The notes under the pieces were generated by a model. The model was not told the DNA's origin, made no database searches, and was given only the letters and a program-made list of their open reading frames with translations. A stretch of DNA of 45,936 bases. Origin: a virus. This document shows, in pieces, positions 21,182-28,925 of the stretch (position 1 is the stretch's first letter; each line of letters starts with the position of its first letter). The position numbers and the translations under genes were made by a program. The stretch covers positions 1 through 45,936 of the IMG/VR virus record IMGVR_UViG_3300042945_001491; one strand, written 5' to 3'.

Positions 21182-21328
21182 ATGTCTTCTCGCATCCTCA
21201 CCCTGGCCGCAGTGCTCACCGCTTGCGCGGTGCTCGCTATGGGCGCCGACAATTCAAAACGACTGGCACAGTGCGAGTCTGGCGGCCGCTCCGCTGTTGA
21301 GTGCCGTCTGCTGGTGCTCGGACGATAG
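21182..21328 (+). CDS. Small secreted or lipoprotein-like protein, 48 aa
   Basis: MSSRILTLAAVLTACAVLAM is a clear export signal; LTAC could be a lipobox and AMGA a signal-peptidase site. The mature part is short with two Cys (LAQCESGGRSAVECRLLV), possibly a disulfide. The frame is open upstream to 21143, but the signal peptide argues for ATG 21182. Such phage products may alter the host envelope; function unknown. Confidence 0.62.
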   Translation: MSSRILTLAAVLTACAVLAMGADNSKRLAQCESGGRSAVECRLLVLGR

Positions 21329-21424
21329 CGTCACAGCCGACTAGTACATCTGCTCAAATACGTCCGAATTGGGGTACTTTTGTACTACCCTAACGGGCAC
21401 AATTTCGCCTAGATTGGCGGAGCA

Positions 21425-21443
21425 CACCTAGGGAAACCATCCC
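21425..21443 (+). promoter_or_regulatory. Leader repeat before the TM-HTH gene
   Basis: CACCTAGGGAAACCATCCC ends directly at the ATG and differs by two bases from 18740-18758 (CACCTAGGGAGACGATCCC). AGGGA may serve as ribosome site, 10 bases from the start. Confidence 0.5.
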
Positions 21444-21794
21444 ATGCGAGTTCCAACCACCGCTCAGGTCGCCACCAGGCTTGAACAGTACGCCCGCACT
21501 ATCGCGCCAGCCGTAGCCCTAGTGCTGGCCGCTGTAGTACACACCTACTGGCTGGGCTACCGCCTAGGCCGCTGGCTGCACAGTACAAATGACCTACTGG
21601 CGCAGCACTGGCCGACGCGCCCGGCCAACAGTACACCCGAACCACTGGAGGAGATTATCGTCGAGACTAAAACTGTTGTACTAGTCGAGGACGTGCATAG
21701 CCTGCGCGCGCAGGGCCTGACGCAGCGAGCCATAGCGGAGCGCCTAGGTGTATCCCGGACGACCGTGAGACGCCGCCTAGCCGCTGCTATGTGA
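21444..21794 (+). CDS. Membrane-anchored HTH protein, 116 aa
   Basis: Short N-terminal amphipathic part, then a TM segment at ~20-40 (IAPAVALVLAAVVHTYWLGY), a positive flank (RLGRW), a linker, and a C-terminal resolvase/Hin-type HTH (~88-115: LRAQGLTQRAIAERLGVSRT then TVRRRLAAAM). A TM joined to a lone HTH is unusual in a phage; it could tether DNA to the membrane or work as a membrane-bound regulator. It precedes terL. Confidence 0.7.
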   Translation: MRVPTTAQVATRLEQYARTIAPAVALVLAAVVHTYWLGYRLGRWLHSTNDLLAQHWPTRPANSTPEPLEEIIVETKTVVLVEDVHSLRAQGLTQRAIAERLGVSRTTVRRRLAAAM

Positions 21795-21803
21795 CACAGT
21801 AGC

Positions 21804-21843
21804 GACCCCTAGCAGACCGGCCTTCCCAGGCCCGTTAGGGGTC
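21804..21843 (+). other. Two-tier stem-loop upstream of terL
   Basis: Outer stem GACCCCTA (21804-21811) / TAGGGGTC (21836-21843) encloses an inner stem GGCCT/AGGCC (21819-21823 / 21828-21832). Followed by TCTCTC, not a clear U-tract. It could be a terminator, a structured leader, or part of a packaging site. Confidence 0.55.
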
Positions 21844-21873
21844 TCTCACAGCTGTAGTACACGTGAACCAGAT

Positions 21874-21971
21874 GGGGGCAGGGTTCAGCGCTGCTCAGCG
21901 TGGGACATTGCCTAGGGAACCTACTGACACATTCTCAATTCCCTCTTCTGTACTACACCGGGGGCAGGGTT
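21874..21971 (+). repeat. Direct repeats GGGGGCAGGGTT before terL
   Basis: The 12-base word GGGGGCAGGGTT occurs at 21874-21885 and 21960-21971, 86 bases apart, in the gene-free stretch ahead of terL. TGTAGTAC-type words (21852, 21950) lie beside them. Possible TerS binding or pac/cos elements. Confidence 0.5.
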
Positions 21972-22013
21972 GCGATTCCTGTAATACCCTAGAAGGTACC
22001 CATACCCCAAAAA

Positions 22014-23264
22014 ATGCCCGATTCTGCTGGAGCACTCACCCTTCGCTACGCCCAAGGCGAAGTGTTCTCCAGCCAAAAACGCTTCAGAGTATTGGTAGCT
22101 GGCCGGCGATTCGGCAAAAGTTACCTGTCATGTATCGAGTTATTGCGTGGGGCGATCGAAAGGCCGGGCGAAACCTTTTTCTATGCCGCCCCTACATACC
22201 GAATGGCGAAAGACATTGCTTGGAAAGTCCTGAAACGCCTGGTCCCGAAAGCCTGGATCAAATCAAAGAACGAAACGGACCTCAAGATCGAGCTGGTGAA
22301 CGGCTCAACCATCGAACTGAAGGGCACTGAAAATGCCATGGCCCTGCGAGGCAGAAGCCTCGCTGGCGTGGTGCTCGACGAAGCCGCCTTTATGGACGCA
22401 GAAGTCTGGTTCGAGGTAATCCGCCCCGCCCTCGCGGACAAACAAGGCTGGGCATTGTTCATCTCCACCCCGGACGGCACGGCTAGCTGGTTTTACGAAC
22501 TCTGGCAATACGCGGATAGCGGCGACAAGGACTGGAGCCGCTGGCAATTCACGACGATTGACGGCGATAACGTCCCACCGGAAGAAATCGAGGCCGCTCG
22601 CGCCCAACTCGACCCCCGCACCTTCCGCCAAGAATTCGAGGCCAGCTTCGAGAATCTCAGCGGTCTCGTCGCAGTCTCATTCGGCGACGACAACATCGAC
22701 AAACAAGTCCAAGACCTCCCCGTCCTACCCCTCCTGCTTGGAGTGGACTTCAACGTGGACCCAATGAGCGCAGTCTGCGCAGTCAAAAAGGGCGACGTTC
22801 TCTGGGTCTTCGACGAGATCATCATGACCGGTGGCGCCACCACTTGGGATCTCTGCGAAGAAATCCAAACCCGCTACGGCGTGGAGCGCCGAATTATCGC
22901 CTGCCCCGACCCCACAGGCGGCGCCCGCAAAACCAGCGGCGTTGGCGCCACGGACCACAACATCCTCCGCAAATCCGGCTTCACAGTTTCCAGCCCCCGC
23001 AACCCCTGGAAAATCCGCGACAAGATCACCTGCGTCAACACCGCGCTGCTTGATGCGACTGGAACCCGCCGCCTCTTCATCCACCCGCGCTGCAAGGAGC
23101 TAATCAAATCCCTCCGCACCCTCACCTACTCCCCTGGAACGGGCCTCCCCAACAAAAACCTTGGCGTAGACCACGCATTTGACGCCCTTGGTTATCTATG
23201 CCTACAAACCTTCAACTTGGCCAAACCAGAGAGTCTGGGCAAAACGTCTTATCGTGTGTGGTAA
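22014..23264 (+). CDS. terL: Terminase large subunit, 416 aa
   Basis: DNA-packaging motor. ATPase: Walker A GRRFGKS (30-36), Walker B VVLDEA (119-124), coupling motif near ISTPDG (150-155). RuvC-like nuclease with acidic residues D245 (GVDFN), D299 (CPDP) and D386 (GVDHAFD). The length is typical of compact TerL proteins. A large frame upstream (from 21863) is a different frame without motifs. Portal and head genes follow on the same strand. Confidence 0.95.
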   Translation: MPDSAGALTLRYAQGEVFSSQKRFRVLVAGRRFGKSYLSCIELLRGAIERPGETFFYAAPTYRMAKDIAWKVLKRLVPKAWIKSKNETDLKIELVNGSTIELKGTENAMALRGRSLAGVVLDEAAFMDAEVWFEVIRPALADKQGWALFISTPDGTASWFYELWQYADSGDKDWSRWQFTTIDGDNVPPEEIEAARAQLDPRTFRQEFEASFENLSGLVAVSFGDDNIDKQVQDLPVLPLLLGVDFNVDPMSAVCAVKKGDVLWVFDEIIMTGGATTWDLCEEIQTRYGVERRIIACPDPTGGARKTSGVGATDHNILRKSGFTVSSPRNPWKIRDKITCVNTALLDATGTRRLFIHPRCKELIKSLRTLTYSPGTGLPNKNLGVDHAFDALGYLCLQTFNLAKPESLGKTSYRVW

Positions 23265-23277
23265 CAGCTGAAATACC

Positions 23278-23460
23278 GTGGCCAAAAAGCCGACTAAAGC
23301 CCAAAAAAAGGTCGCCAAGGTCATGCGTGAGTACGGCAAAGGCGAACTCCACTCGGGCAGCAAAAAAGGCCCTGTGGTGAAGTCCCGCAAACAGGCAATC
23401 GCCATCGCCATGAGCGAAGCCGGCATGGCAAAACCCAAAAAAAACCACCAAAAAAGGTAA
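23278..23460 (+). CDS. DUF6496-like small basic protein, 60 aa
   Basis: GTG start 13 bases after terL. KVAKVMREYGKGELHSGSKK and VVKSRKQAIAIAMSEAG match the small Lys-rich family found near head genes and in bacterial genomes. Very basic, likely DNA-associated. Family function unknown. Confidence 0.75.
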   Translation: MAKKPTKAQKKVAKVMREYGKGELHSGSKKGPVVKSRKQAIAIAMSEAGMAKPKKNHQKR

Positions 23461-23466
23461 GAAATA

Positions 23467-23616
23467 ATGGCAAAACGCGGCCTTTACGCCAATATCGCTG
23501 CAAAACGCAAGCGCATCGCAGCTGGCAGCGGCGAAAAAATGCGCAAACCTGGCACAAAAGGTGCTCCCACCGCTGCTGCTTTCAAAGCAGCCGCCAAAAC
23601 CGCCAAGCGACCTAAA
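23467..23616 (+). CDS. Small basic phage protein, 49 aa as read, with a probable one-base frame change near its end
   Basis: MAKRGLYANIAAKRKRIAAG followed by SGEKMRKPGTKGAPTAAAF is the well-formed start of a small basic conserved-type protein near terL and portal. After Phe39 the reading frame goes to FQSSRQNRQAT and stops at 23616. In the +1 frame the same DNA reads KAAAKTAKRPKGRK and stops at 23629, which fits the basic composition much better. The switch lies in a TTTT run (GCTTTTCAAAG, 23578-23588). Sequencing error, a real indel, or programmed slippage are all possible. Confidence 0.65.
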
Positions 23617-23642
23617 GGTCGCAAATAACCCGGAGATAAATC

Positions 23643-23993
23643 ATGGCTGCCAAAGCAATTACCGCCAAGGACTACTTCACCAACATCGTCGAATACACCG
23701 GCGCGAATCTCACCGCGCTAGATGACTGGATGGAGGTTCCTGCCCAATCCTCTAGCTACACATTTGCGGCCACAGTTACCGGCGGCGCCAACTTCAAGCT
23801 GGAGTTGGAGTGCAGCTTCAACGGCAACGGCAACTGGTTCACGCTTGATACCAGCAAAACTATTAACTCCAGCGGTCAATACGTCTACTTCTACGACGGC
23901 AAACCTGCCGCCAAGATCCGTATGCGTATTTCTGAAGTCAGCTCTGGAACGCCCACTGTTGTCCCTCACATTGCAGTCGCGTATCACGGCTAA
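23643..23993 (+). CDS. Hypothetical head protein, 116 aa
   Basis: A GGAG ribosome site precedes the ATG. Beta-rich (SSYTFAATVTGGANFKLELE, NWFTLDTSKTINSSGQYVYF, KIRMRISEVSSG), typical of small capsid decoration or head-fibre proteins, and located between terL and portal. No family recognised, so the decoration role is inference. Confidence 0.7.
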   Translation: MAAKAITAKDYFTNIVEYTGANLTALDDWMEVPAQSSSYTFAATVTGGANFKLELECSFNGNGNWFTLDTSKTINSSGQYVYFYDGKPAAKIRMRISEVSSGTPTVVPHIAVAYHG

Positions 23994-24190
23994 TGGCAAT
24001 CCAAACAGTAAATGGGGGCTGTGTTCACATCGAAATTGATGCTGAAGACGGCCTCACCCATGCCACATTCGTCTTCAAATCTCCCCAAAACCCCGAAATC
24101 CTCGGCGGCTTTGTATCAATGCTTGCCCAAGGCATTGAAGTGCTAGTTCCTATTTCAGATCCCGACGACGAGGAAGACGACGATGATTAA
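23993..24190 (+). CDS. Acidic hypothetical protein, 65 aa
   Basis: The ATG overlaps the preceding TAA by one base. Contains beta strands (CVHIEIDAEDGLTHATFVFK), a helix (LGGFVSMLAQGIEVL) and a very acidic tail DPDDEEDDDD. Function unknown; an acidic tail may mimic DNA or contact basic partners. Confidence 0.7.
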   Translation: MAIQTVNGGCVHIEIDAEDGLTHATFVFKSPQNPEILGGFVSMLAQGIEVLVPISDPDDEEDDDD

Positions 24191-24223
24191 GTGCCAAAAT
24201 AGGTACAAAGTAGGAGCCTAGCC

Positions 24224-25696
24224 GTGGTCTACAGCGCCAATATCCCGCCAACTGGAGCTGTAGTCAGCGAATCTCCCTTCGTCCGCAGCCTCGAAGTAAT
24301 CGGCATGATGCCGGACTGGGGCGTAATGGCAGCTGTCACACGCGGCACGAACTACATCCGCGACATGAGCGAGACCTATCTCCCTCAGGAACCGCGTGAA
24401 GACGACGACGCATACCAAACCCGTGTAGACCGCAGCGTCCTCAGCCCCTACACCAGCCGCCTGATCGAAACCGCCGCTGGTGCCATCCTCCGCAAACCAA
24501 TCCACATCGAGGGCGACCCTTACTGGCTGGAAATTGCGCAAAACATCGACGGCCTCGGCTCTAACATCAACGAATACGCCCGCCGCGCCCTAGTAAGCAG
24601 CCTCACCTACGGCCACAGCGCCATTTTGGTGGATTATCCGGCAGCAACTGAAGCCCGCAATCTGGCCGAAGAGCGCGCCATGGGCCGCCGCCCCTACTTC
24701 GTCCACGTCGATGCCCCCCAGATCTGGGGCTGGCGCAAGGAATCCGGCACCAACCGCCTGCTACAAGTCCGCATCCACGACTACGACGTTCGCCCGCTGA
24801 ACGAATTCGGCGAAGAACAGGTTGAGGAAATGCGCGTCATCTACCCCGGCCGCTACGACCTCTACACACTGGGCCAAGAACTGGTCGAGTTCACCGCCAC
24901 CGGCGGCTACAGCCTCGACGAAATCCCCCTAGTCCCGATCTACAGCAACCGCCGTGGCCTGCTGGTGTCCCAGCCCCCACTGCTGGACATCGCCAACCTG
25001 AATATCACGCACTACCAACGCCAGGCCGACCTTATCCATGCCCTCCACATCGCGGCCATGCCCACCCTCGTCCTAGAGGGCTGGGACGACACGACGGGTT
25101 CAGCAACGATGGGCGTCAACTACGCCATCGCCATGCAACCGGGCAACAAGGCGTACTACGTACAGGCCGACGCCACCAGCTTCGACGCCCAGATGCAAGA
25201 ACTCCAAGCACTGGAGGGCCAAATGTCGACGCTTGGCGTCACCAAACTCTTCGGTCAAAAGTTTGTCGCCGAGTCCGCCGAGGCCAAGCGCATCGACCAA
25301 GCCCAGAGCAACAGCGTGCTCTCGATCATCAGCCAAGAACTGGAAAGCGCCCTCCAACAAGCCTTCGGCTTTGCCGCCCAATACGTCGGCATGGAACCGC
25401 CTGAAATCACAATCGACCGCGATTTTGACTACTACCGCTTGATCGGCCAAGACGTATCTGTACTGGCACAGCTGAACCAGATGGGCAAGATCAGCGACGC
25501 GATGCTGCTGGAGATCCTGCGTCGCGGCGAAGTGTTGCCTGACAACATCAATGTCGAGGACGAAATGGAAGCGGCTGGGCTACCAGCAACCGCAATCACC
25601 GAAGAGGCAGAAACAACCGAGGAGGAAGGACCAGACCTGTCTTCTGAAATGACGCCTGATCGCGTGGATCGCCTGATCGAACTGCTGTCCCGCTGA
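24224..25696 (+). CDS. Portal protein (DUF4055-type), 490 aa
   Basis: GTG start with TAGGAGCC upstream. The dodecameric portal forms the DNA entry channel. The pattern of the DUF4055 family is present: an early [20 protein letters not shown], then [86 protein letters not shown], and a helical C-terminal region ([20 protein letters not shown]). It lies between terL and the scaffold as expected. The stop overlaps the next start by one base. Confidence 0.9.
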   Translation: MVYSANIPPTGAVVSESPFVRSLEVIGMMPDWGVMAAVTRGTNYIRDMSETYLPQEPREDDDAYQTRVDRSVLSPYTSRLIETAAGAILRKPIHIEGDPYWLEIAQNIDGLGSNINEYARRALVSSLTYGHSAILVDYPAATEARNLAEERAMGRRPYFVHVDAPQIWGWRKESGTNRLLQVRIHDYDVRPLNEFGEEQVEEMRVIYPGRYDLYTLGQELVEFTATGGYSLDEIPLVPIYSNRRGLLVSQPPLLDIANLNITHYQRQADLIHALHIAAMPTLVLEGWDDTTGSATMGVNYAIAMQPGNKAYYVQADATSFDAQMQELQALEGQMSTLGVTKLFGQKFVAESAEAKRIDQAQSNSVLSIISQELESALQQAFGFAAQYVGMEPPEITIDRDFDYYRLIGQDVSVLAQLNQMGKISDAMLLEILRRGEVLPDNINVEDEMEAAGLPATAITEEAETTEEEGPDLSSEMTPDRVDRLIELLSR

Positions 25697-26493
25697 TGGC
25701 TACCCCAACCGAGCAGCTAACGCTCGCCCAAGTCACCGCACTGGTACGCCTGACGCAGCGTGTCGATGCAATTAACACGATCCACGCAGGCGACGGCCCC
25801 CCACACGCCACACTCGGCACCGACGGCGACTGGTACATCAATCTCGACCCGCTCACGATTTACGGCCCCAAAACTGACGACGACTGGGGCGAAGGTTTTG
25901 AGCTTGTCACGCGCACACAGGTAAGCGGACTAACCGTTGGCGGGGCACTCCCCGGTGGCGCCGGCACGGCAGCAACGATTGCCATCGGCACCACAACGAC
26001 AGGCGACGCCGGCACCGAAGCCGCCGTCACAAACGTTGGTACAGAATCCGCCGCCGTTTTCGACTTTGTTATCCCGCGCGGTGCAACAGGCGCGACAGGC
26101 TCCACAGGAGCTACCGGACCCGAAGGCCCCCAAGGTCCGCAGGGCGAACAAGGTATCCAGGGATTAACGGGTCCACAGGGCGAAACAGGTGCGCAAGGAC
26201 CCCAGGGCATCCAAGGTATTCAGGGCGAGCCGGGTCCCCAAGGTGAGCAGGGCCTACAGGGCGAGACAGGCCCCCAAGGCCCACAAGGCGATACAGGTGC
26301 CACTGGCGCCCAAGGCCCCCAAGGCGAGCCTGGCACCGCCGCGACCATAACAATCGGCGCCGTCACAACCGGCTCGGCAGGCAGCAATGTCGTGGTCACT
26401 AACAGCGGCAGCAGCACAGCAGCGGTCCTCAACTTCACGATCCCCAAAGGCGACCAAGGAGATCCAGCTTCAACTAATGATGGAACGTATTAA
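25696..26493 (+). CDS. Collagen-like virion protein, 265 aa
   Basis: A ~90-residue N-terminal domain is followed by a short beta block ([19 protein letters not shown]), then 28 or so Gly-X-Y triplets (~residues 132-215; [19 protein letters not shown]...), then a second copy of the same beta block ([20 protein letters not shown]) with PKGDQG. The collagen run would make a triple helix; the matching blocks on both sides may cap it. Collagen-like proteins occur on phage heads and fibres. Position between portal and scaffold suggests a head or neck fibre. Ends in NDGTY, also the end of the 41778 fibre. Confidence 0.85.
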   Translation: MATPTEQLTLAQVTALVRLTQRVDAINTIHAGDGPPHATLGTDGDWYINLDPLTIYGPKTDDDWGEGFELVTRTQVSGLTVGGALPGGAGTAATIAIGTTTTGDAGTEAAVTNVGTESAAVFDFVIPRGATGATGSTGATGPEGPQGPQGEQGIQGLTGPQGETGAQGPQGIQGIQGEPGPQGEQGLQGETGPQGPQGDTGATGAQGPQGEPGTAATITIGAVTTGSAGSNVVVTNSGSSTAAVLNFTIPKGDQGDPASTNDGTY

Positions 26494-26535
26494 CTCTTCT
26501 CTTGTAAACTAAAAGCGTCCATGTAACACACAACT

Positions 26536-27243
26536 GTGCCTGAAGAACAGCAAGCACCAGTGACTCCTGTGGAGCCTGTTGCCCCTCAGCCTGTGGCTGA
26601 AAGCTCCGATCTGGCCGCCCAACTCGAAGCGCTTCGTGCGAAAAACCAAGAGTTGATCGCCGAACGCCGAAAAGACCGCGAGAACCGCGAAAATCTACAG
26701 AAACAAATCGAAGACCTGCGCATCGCACAGGAATCCGCCCAAACAGCAAAGCTAGCCGAGTCAGGCGAGTTCAAAACTCTCTGGGAACAAGCCCAAGAAA
26801 CAGTCGCCGACCTCAAGCAAAGACTGGCAGCAAAAGAATCCGAAGTGGAACAAATCCGCCAAGGATTTACACAAGAACAAGTGAAATCTGCCGCGATAGC
26901 ACAACTATCGCAAGCTGGTGCACTGGCACCCGATCAGCTGTATCGTTTACTTCAGGAGAACCTACGCGCTAAAGAAGGACAGCCTGTGGCTGTTGTCGGC
27001 GGCGTGGAAGTTCCAGTTGGTGAATACATCGCCAACTTGAAAAACCCCGGCAGCGGTTACGAGCATCATTTTGCAGCTACAAACCGCGCTGGCATGGGTG
27101 TTACGGGTAGTGCCCGCAATACCTCCCTCCCCGGCCAAGCCAACCCCTGGTCTAAGGACAGCTGGAACGTCACTCAGCAAATGCTGATGCTGAACAGCGA
27201 TCCCGACAAAGCCCGGTTGTTGAAAGCTGAAGCCGGCCTCTAG
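26536..27243 (+). CDS. Capsid scaffolding protein, 235 aa
   Basis: GTG start, then a Pro/Val-rich disordered N-terminus, a long coiled coil (~25-115: LEALRAKNQELIAERRKDRE ... VADLKQRLAAKESEVEQIRQ), and a C-terminal part with GYEHHFAATNRAGMGVTGSA. The coiled-coil build and its place right before the capsid gene are typical for scaffolds that guide procapsid assembly and then leave. No protease is evident nearby. Confidence 0.85.
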   Translation: MPEEQQAPVTPVEPVAPQPVAESSDLAAQLEALRAKNQELIAERRKDRENRENLQKQIEDLRIAQESAQTAKLAESGEFKTLWEQAQETVADLKQRLAAKESEVEQIRQGFTQEQVKSAAIAQLSQAGALAPDQLYRLLQENLRAKEGQPVAVVGGVEVPVGEYIANLKNPGSGYEHHFAATNRAGMGVTGSARNTSLPGQANPWSKDSWNVTQQMLMLNSDPDKARLLKAEAGL

Positions 27244-27290
27244 CCCCTGTGGGGCAACCTCCCCAACCTTGACTCCACTGGAGCTACCCA

Positions 27291-28397
27291 ATGTCTGCTT
27301 CTAACAGCAACTTCGGGGGAACTTTTCTCTCGAACCTTGTAACTCGTCCCGAGTTTCTTCAGTACACCGCTGAGGGAATTTTCGAGCAATCGAAGTGGGT
27401 CCAAAGCGGCATCATCCAGCGCAACGCTGCCCTTGATGCTCGTGCTGGCGGCACCCGCGTGCGCGTGCCCTTCTTCGACCCCATCGCGCCTTCCGAGACC
27501 CAGATCCTGTCCACCTCCACTTGGAACGGTGGCCTGGGTTATCTGACCGCCCAGAACGTCACTGCCGACGAGCAGATTATGACGATTCTGCATCGCGGCT
27601 TCGCCTACGCCGCAGACGACCTCAGCAAGCTCGGCTCTGGCGCTGACCCCCTCAGCCACGTCCGCAATCAGCTGACTGCCGCCATCAACAAGCTGAAGAC
27701 CGCCACCCTGGCTGCTCAGCTGCTGGGTCTGTTTGGTGGCATCTCCGGCGCCGGCGTGCTCGGTCCCAACCAGACCGACAAGTCGTTTGCTGGTGTCCCC
27801 GGTTCGATGACCGAGGCCAACTTCCTGAACGTCGCCAACGTGGTGGCCGCCAAGGCCAAGCTGGGTGAGCGAGGTGACAACTTCGACTCCATCGCAATGC
27901 ACTCCAACGTTGCGTACTACCTGCAGCAAGTGGGGATGCTGACCTTCAGCACCTCTGCACTGTCTGCCGGCGGCGCCGTTGTGTGGGGCGGCGGCGGTGT
28001 GGGCGTGACCCAAACCGAAGTGGCGACCTTCGCTGGTCTCCGCGTGGTGATCGACGACCAGCTGGTTGCACTGACCGGCGGCACCTCGACCCACGCCAAG
28101 AAGTACCCCGTGTACCTCTTCCAGAGTGGCGTCGTATCCGAGGGCATCCAACAGGATCTGCGTCTGGCTGCAGACCGCAACATCCTGTCGATGCAGGACA
28201 TCCTGGCCGTGGACTACCACTACGGTTACCACGTGACCGGCACCAAGTGGAACGTGGCTGGCGACAACCCGACCAACGCTGCCACCACCGGCAACCTGGC
28301 CGACACCGCCTCCTGGGCTCTGGTGTACAGCACCACCAAGCAAGTGCCCTTGGCTCGCCTGCTCTGCAATACACCCTTCGACACCTCTGCCTACTGA
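27291..28397 (+). CDS. Major capsid protein, HK97-type candidate, 368 aa
   Basis: The main shell protein. It begins MSASNSNFGGTFLSNLVTRP and contains features of HK97-like subunits: an E-loop/spine region (EFLQYTAEGIFEQSKWVQSG, VRVPFFDPIAPSETQ), a GADPLSHVRNQLTAAINKLK helix, and an A-domain (ANFLNVANVVAAKAKLGERG, FDSIAMHSNVAYYLQQ). The coding strand has the strong codon pattern of a highly expressed gene. Followed by a bidirectional terminator. The large opposite-strand frame (27240-28343) is a shadow of this gene. Confidence 0.9.
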   Translation: MSASNSNFGGTFLSNLVTRPEFLQYTAEGIFEQSKWVQSGIIQRNAALDARAGGTRVRVPFFDPIAPSETQILSTSTWNGGLGYLTAQNVTADEQIMTILHRGFAYAADDLSKLGSGADPLSHVRNQLTAAINKLKTATLAAQLLGLFGGISGAGVLGPNQTDKSFAGVPGSMTEANFLNVANVVAAKAKLGERGDNFDSIAMHSNVAYYLQQVGMLTFSTSALSAGGAVVWGGGGVGVTQTEVATFAGLRVVIDDQLVALTGGTSTHAKKYPVYLFQSGVVSEGIQQDLRLAADRNILSMQDILAVDYHYGYHVTGTKWNVAGDNPTNAATTGNLADTASWALVYSTTKQVPLARLLCNTPFDTSAY

Positions 28398-28415
28398 TCT
28401 TTCAGCAGGCCATTA

Positions 28416-28443
28416 AAAAGGCCCCCACAACCGGGGGCCTTTT
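28416..28443. terminator. Strong bidirectional terminator after the capsid gene
   Basis: AAAAGGCCCCC-acaac-CGGGGGCCTTTT, symmetric, serving both the + capsid gene and the convergent minus-strand gene ending at 28455. Confidence 0.92.
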
Positions 28444-28454
28444 CTTTTGTCTAC

Positions 28455-28730
28455 TCAACCCTCAATCTCACCAATCCGAATCCGCTCCTGATACTCAAAA
28501 ATCTTTGGAGCACGACCCACCATCTTGTAGGAATGGCTCAGCAGTTCACGAAACACATGCGGACTAACGGCCAGCTCCTGCTGGATCGTCTCAGCATCTT
28601 TACCGGCAGCAAACATTTCGCGGATTGCCTCAGCAACAGGCTCCAGTGAGCGAACGGTGTCACCGGGCAGCGCGGACGGTGCGGATTTCTCCTTTACTTC
28701 TAGGCTGTCAGCAGCTTTGCGAGCAGGCAT
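28455..28730 (-). CDS. Lone minus-strand HTH-like protein in the head operon, 91 aa
   Basis: Disordered N-terminus (MPARKAADSLEVKEKSA), then helices EPVAEAIREMFAAGKDAETI and a likely recognition region QQELAVSPHVFRELLSHSYK. The pattern suggests a small HTH regulator. Its ATG (28728-28730) overlaps the ATG of the divergent + gene (28729-28731) in a shared CATG, so any promoter for either lies in the other's coding sequence. A shared terminator follows. Regulation of head genes is inference. Confidence 0.68.
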   Translation of the reverse strand: MPARKAADSLEVKEKSAPSALPGDTVRSLEPVAEAIREMFAAGKDAETIQQELAVSPHVFRELLSHSYKMVGRAPKIFEYQERIRIGEIEG

Positions 28731-28923
28731 GAGTACAGTGCGTCTCTTCGTACTACAGGATAACTGTCGCAGCTTTGTCGACGTTCAATACGGTCAACAC
28801 CTAGAAGCCCAAGCCGAACTCGAAATGTTTGGCGCCAAGGTCTATCACTCAATGGTGCTACGCGACCCACCCAAACAGAGGAAATCACGCACTGGCGCTA
28901 GACTCAAACAAAGGATGTACTGA
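28729..28923 (+). CDS. Hypothetical basic protein, 64 aa
   Basis: I chose ATG 28729 (MSTVRLFVLQDNCRSFVDVQ); the frame extends upstream but only as the shadow of the minus gene. A beta-rich N-terminus is followed by a Lys/Arg-rich tail (RDPPKQRKSRTGARLKQRMY). It ends 3 bases before the next start. Unknown function; position suggests head completion. Confidence 0.65.
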   Translation: MSTVRLFVLQDNCRSFVDVQYGQHLEAQAELEMFGAKVYHSMVLRDPPKQRKSRTGARLKQRMY

Positions 28924-28925
28924 TT

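Noticed and set aside
21863-22330. 155-aa frame overlapping the terL start
   Set aside because: Different frame from TerL, covers its Walker A region; composition not protein-like.
27240-28343. 367-aa open frame on the minus strand opposite the capsid gene
   Set aside because: Low-complexity Gly/Val/His composition, exactly opposite the strongly coding capsid gene; a shadow of its codon bias.
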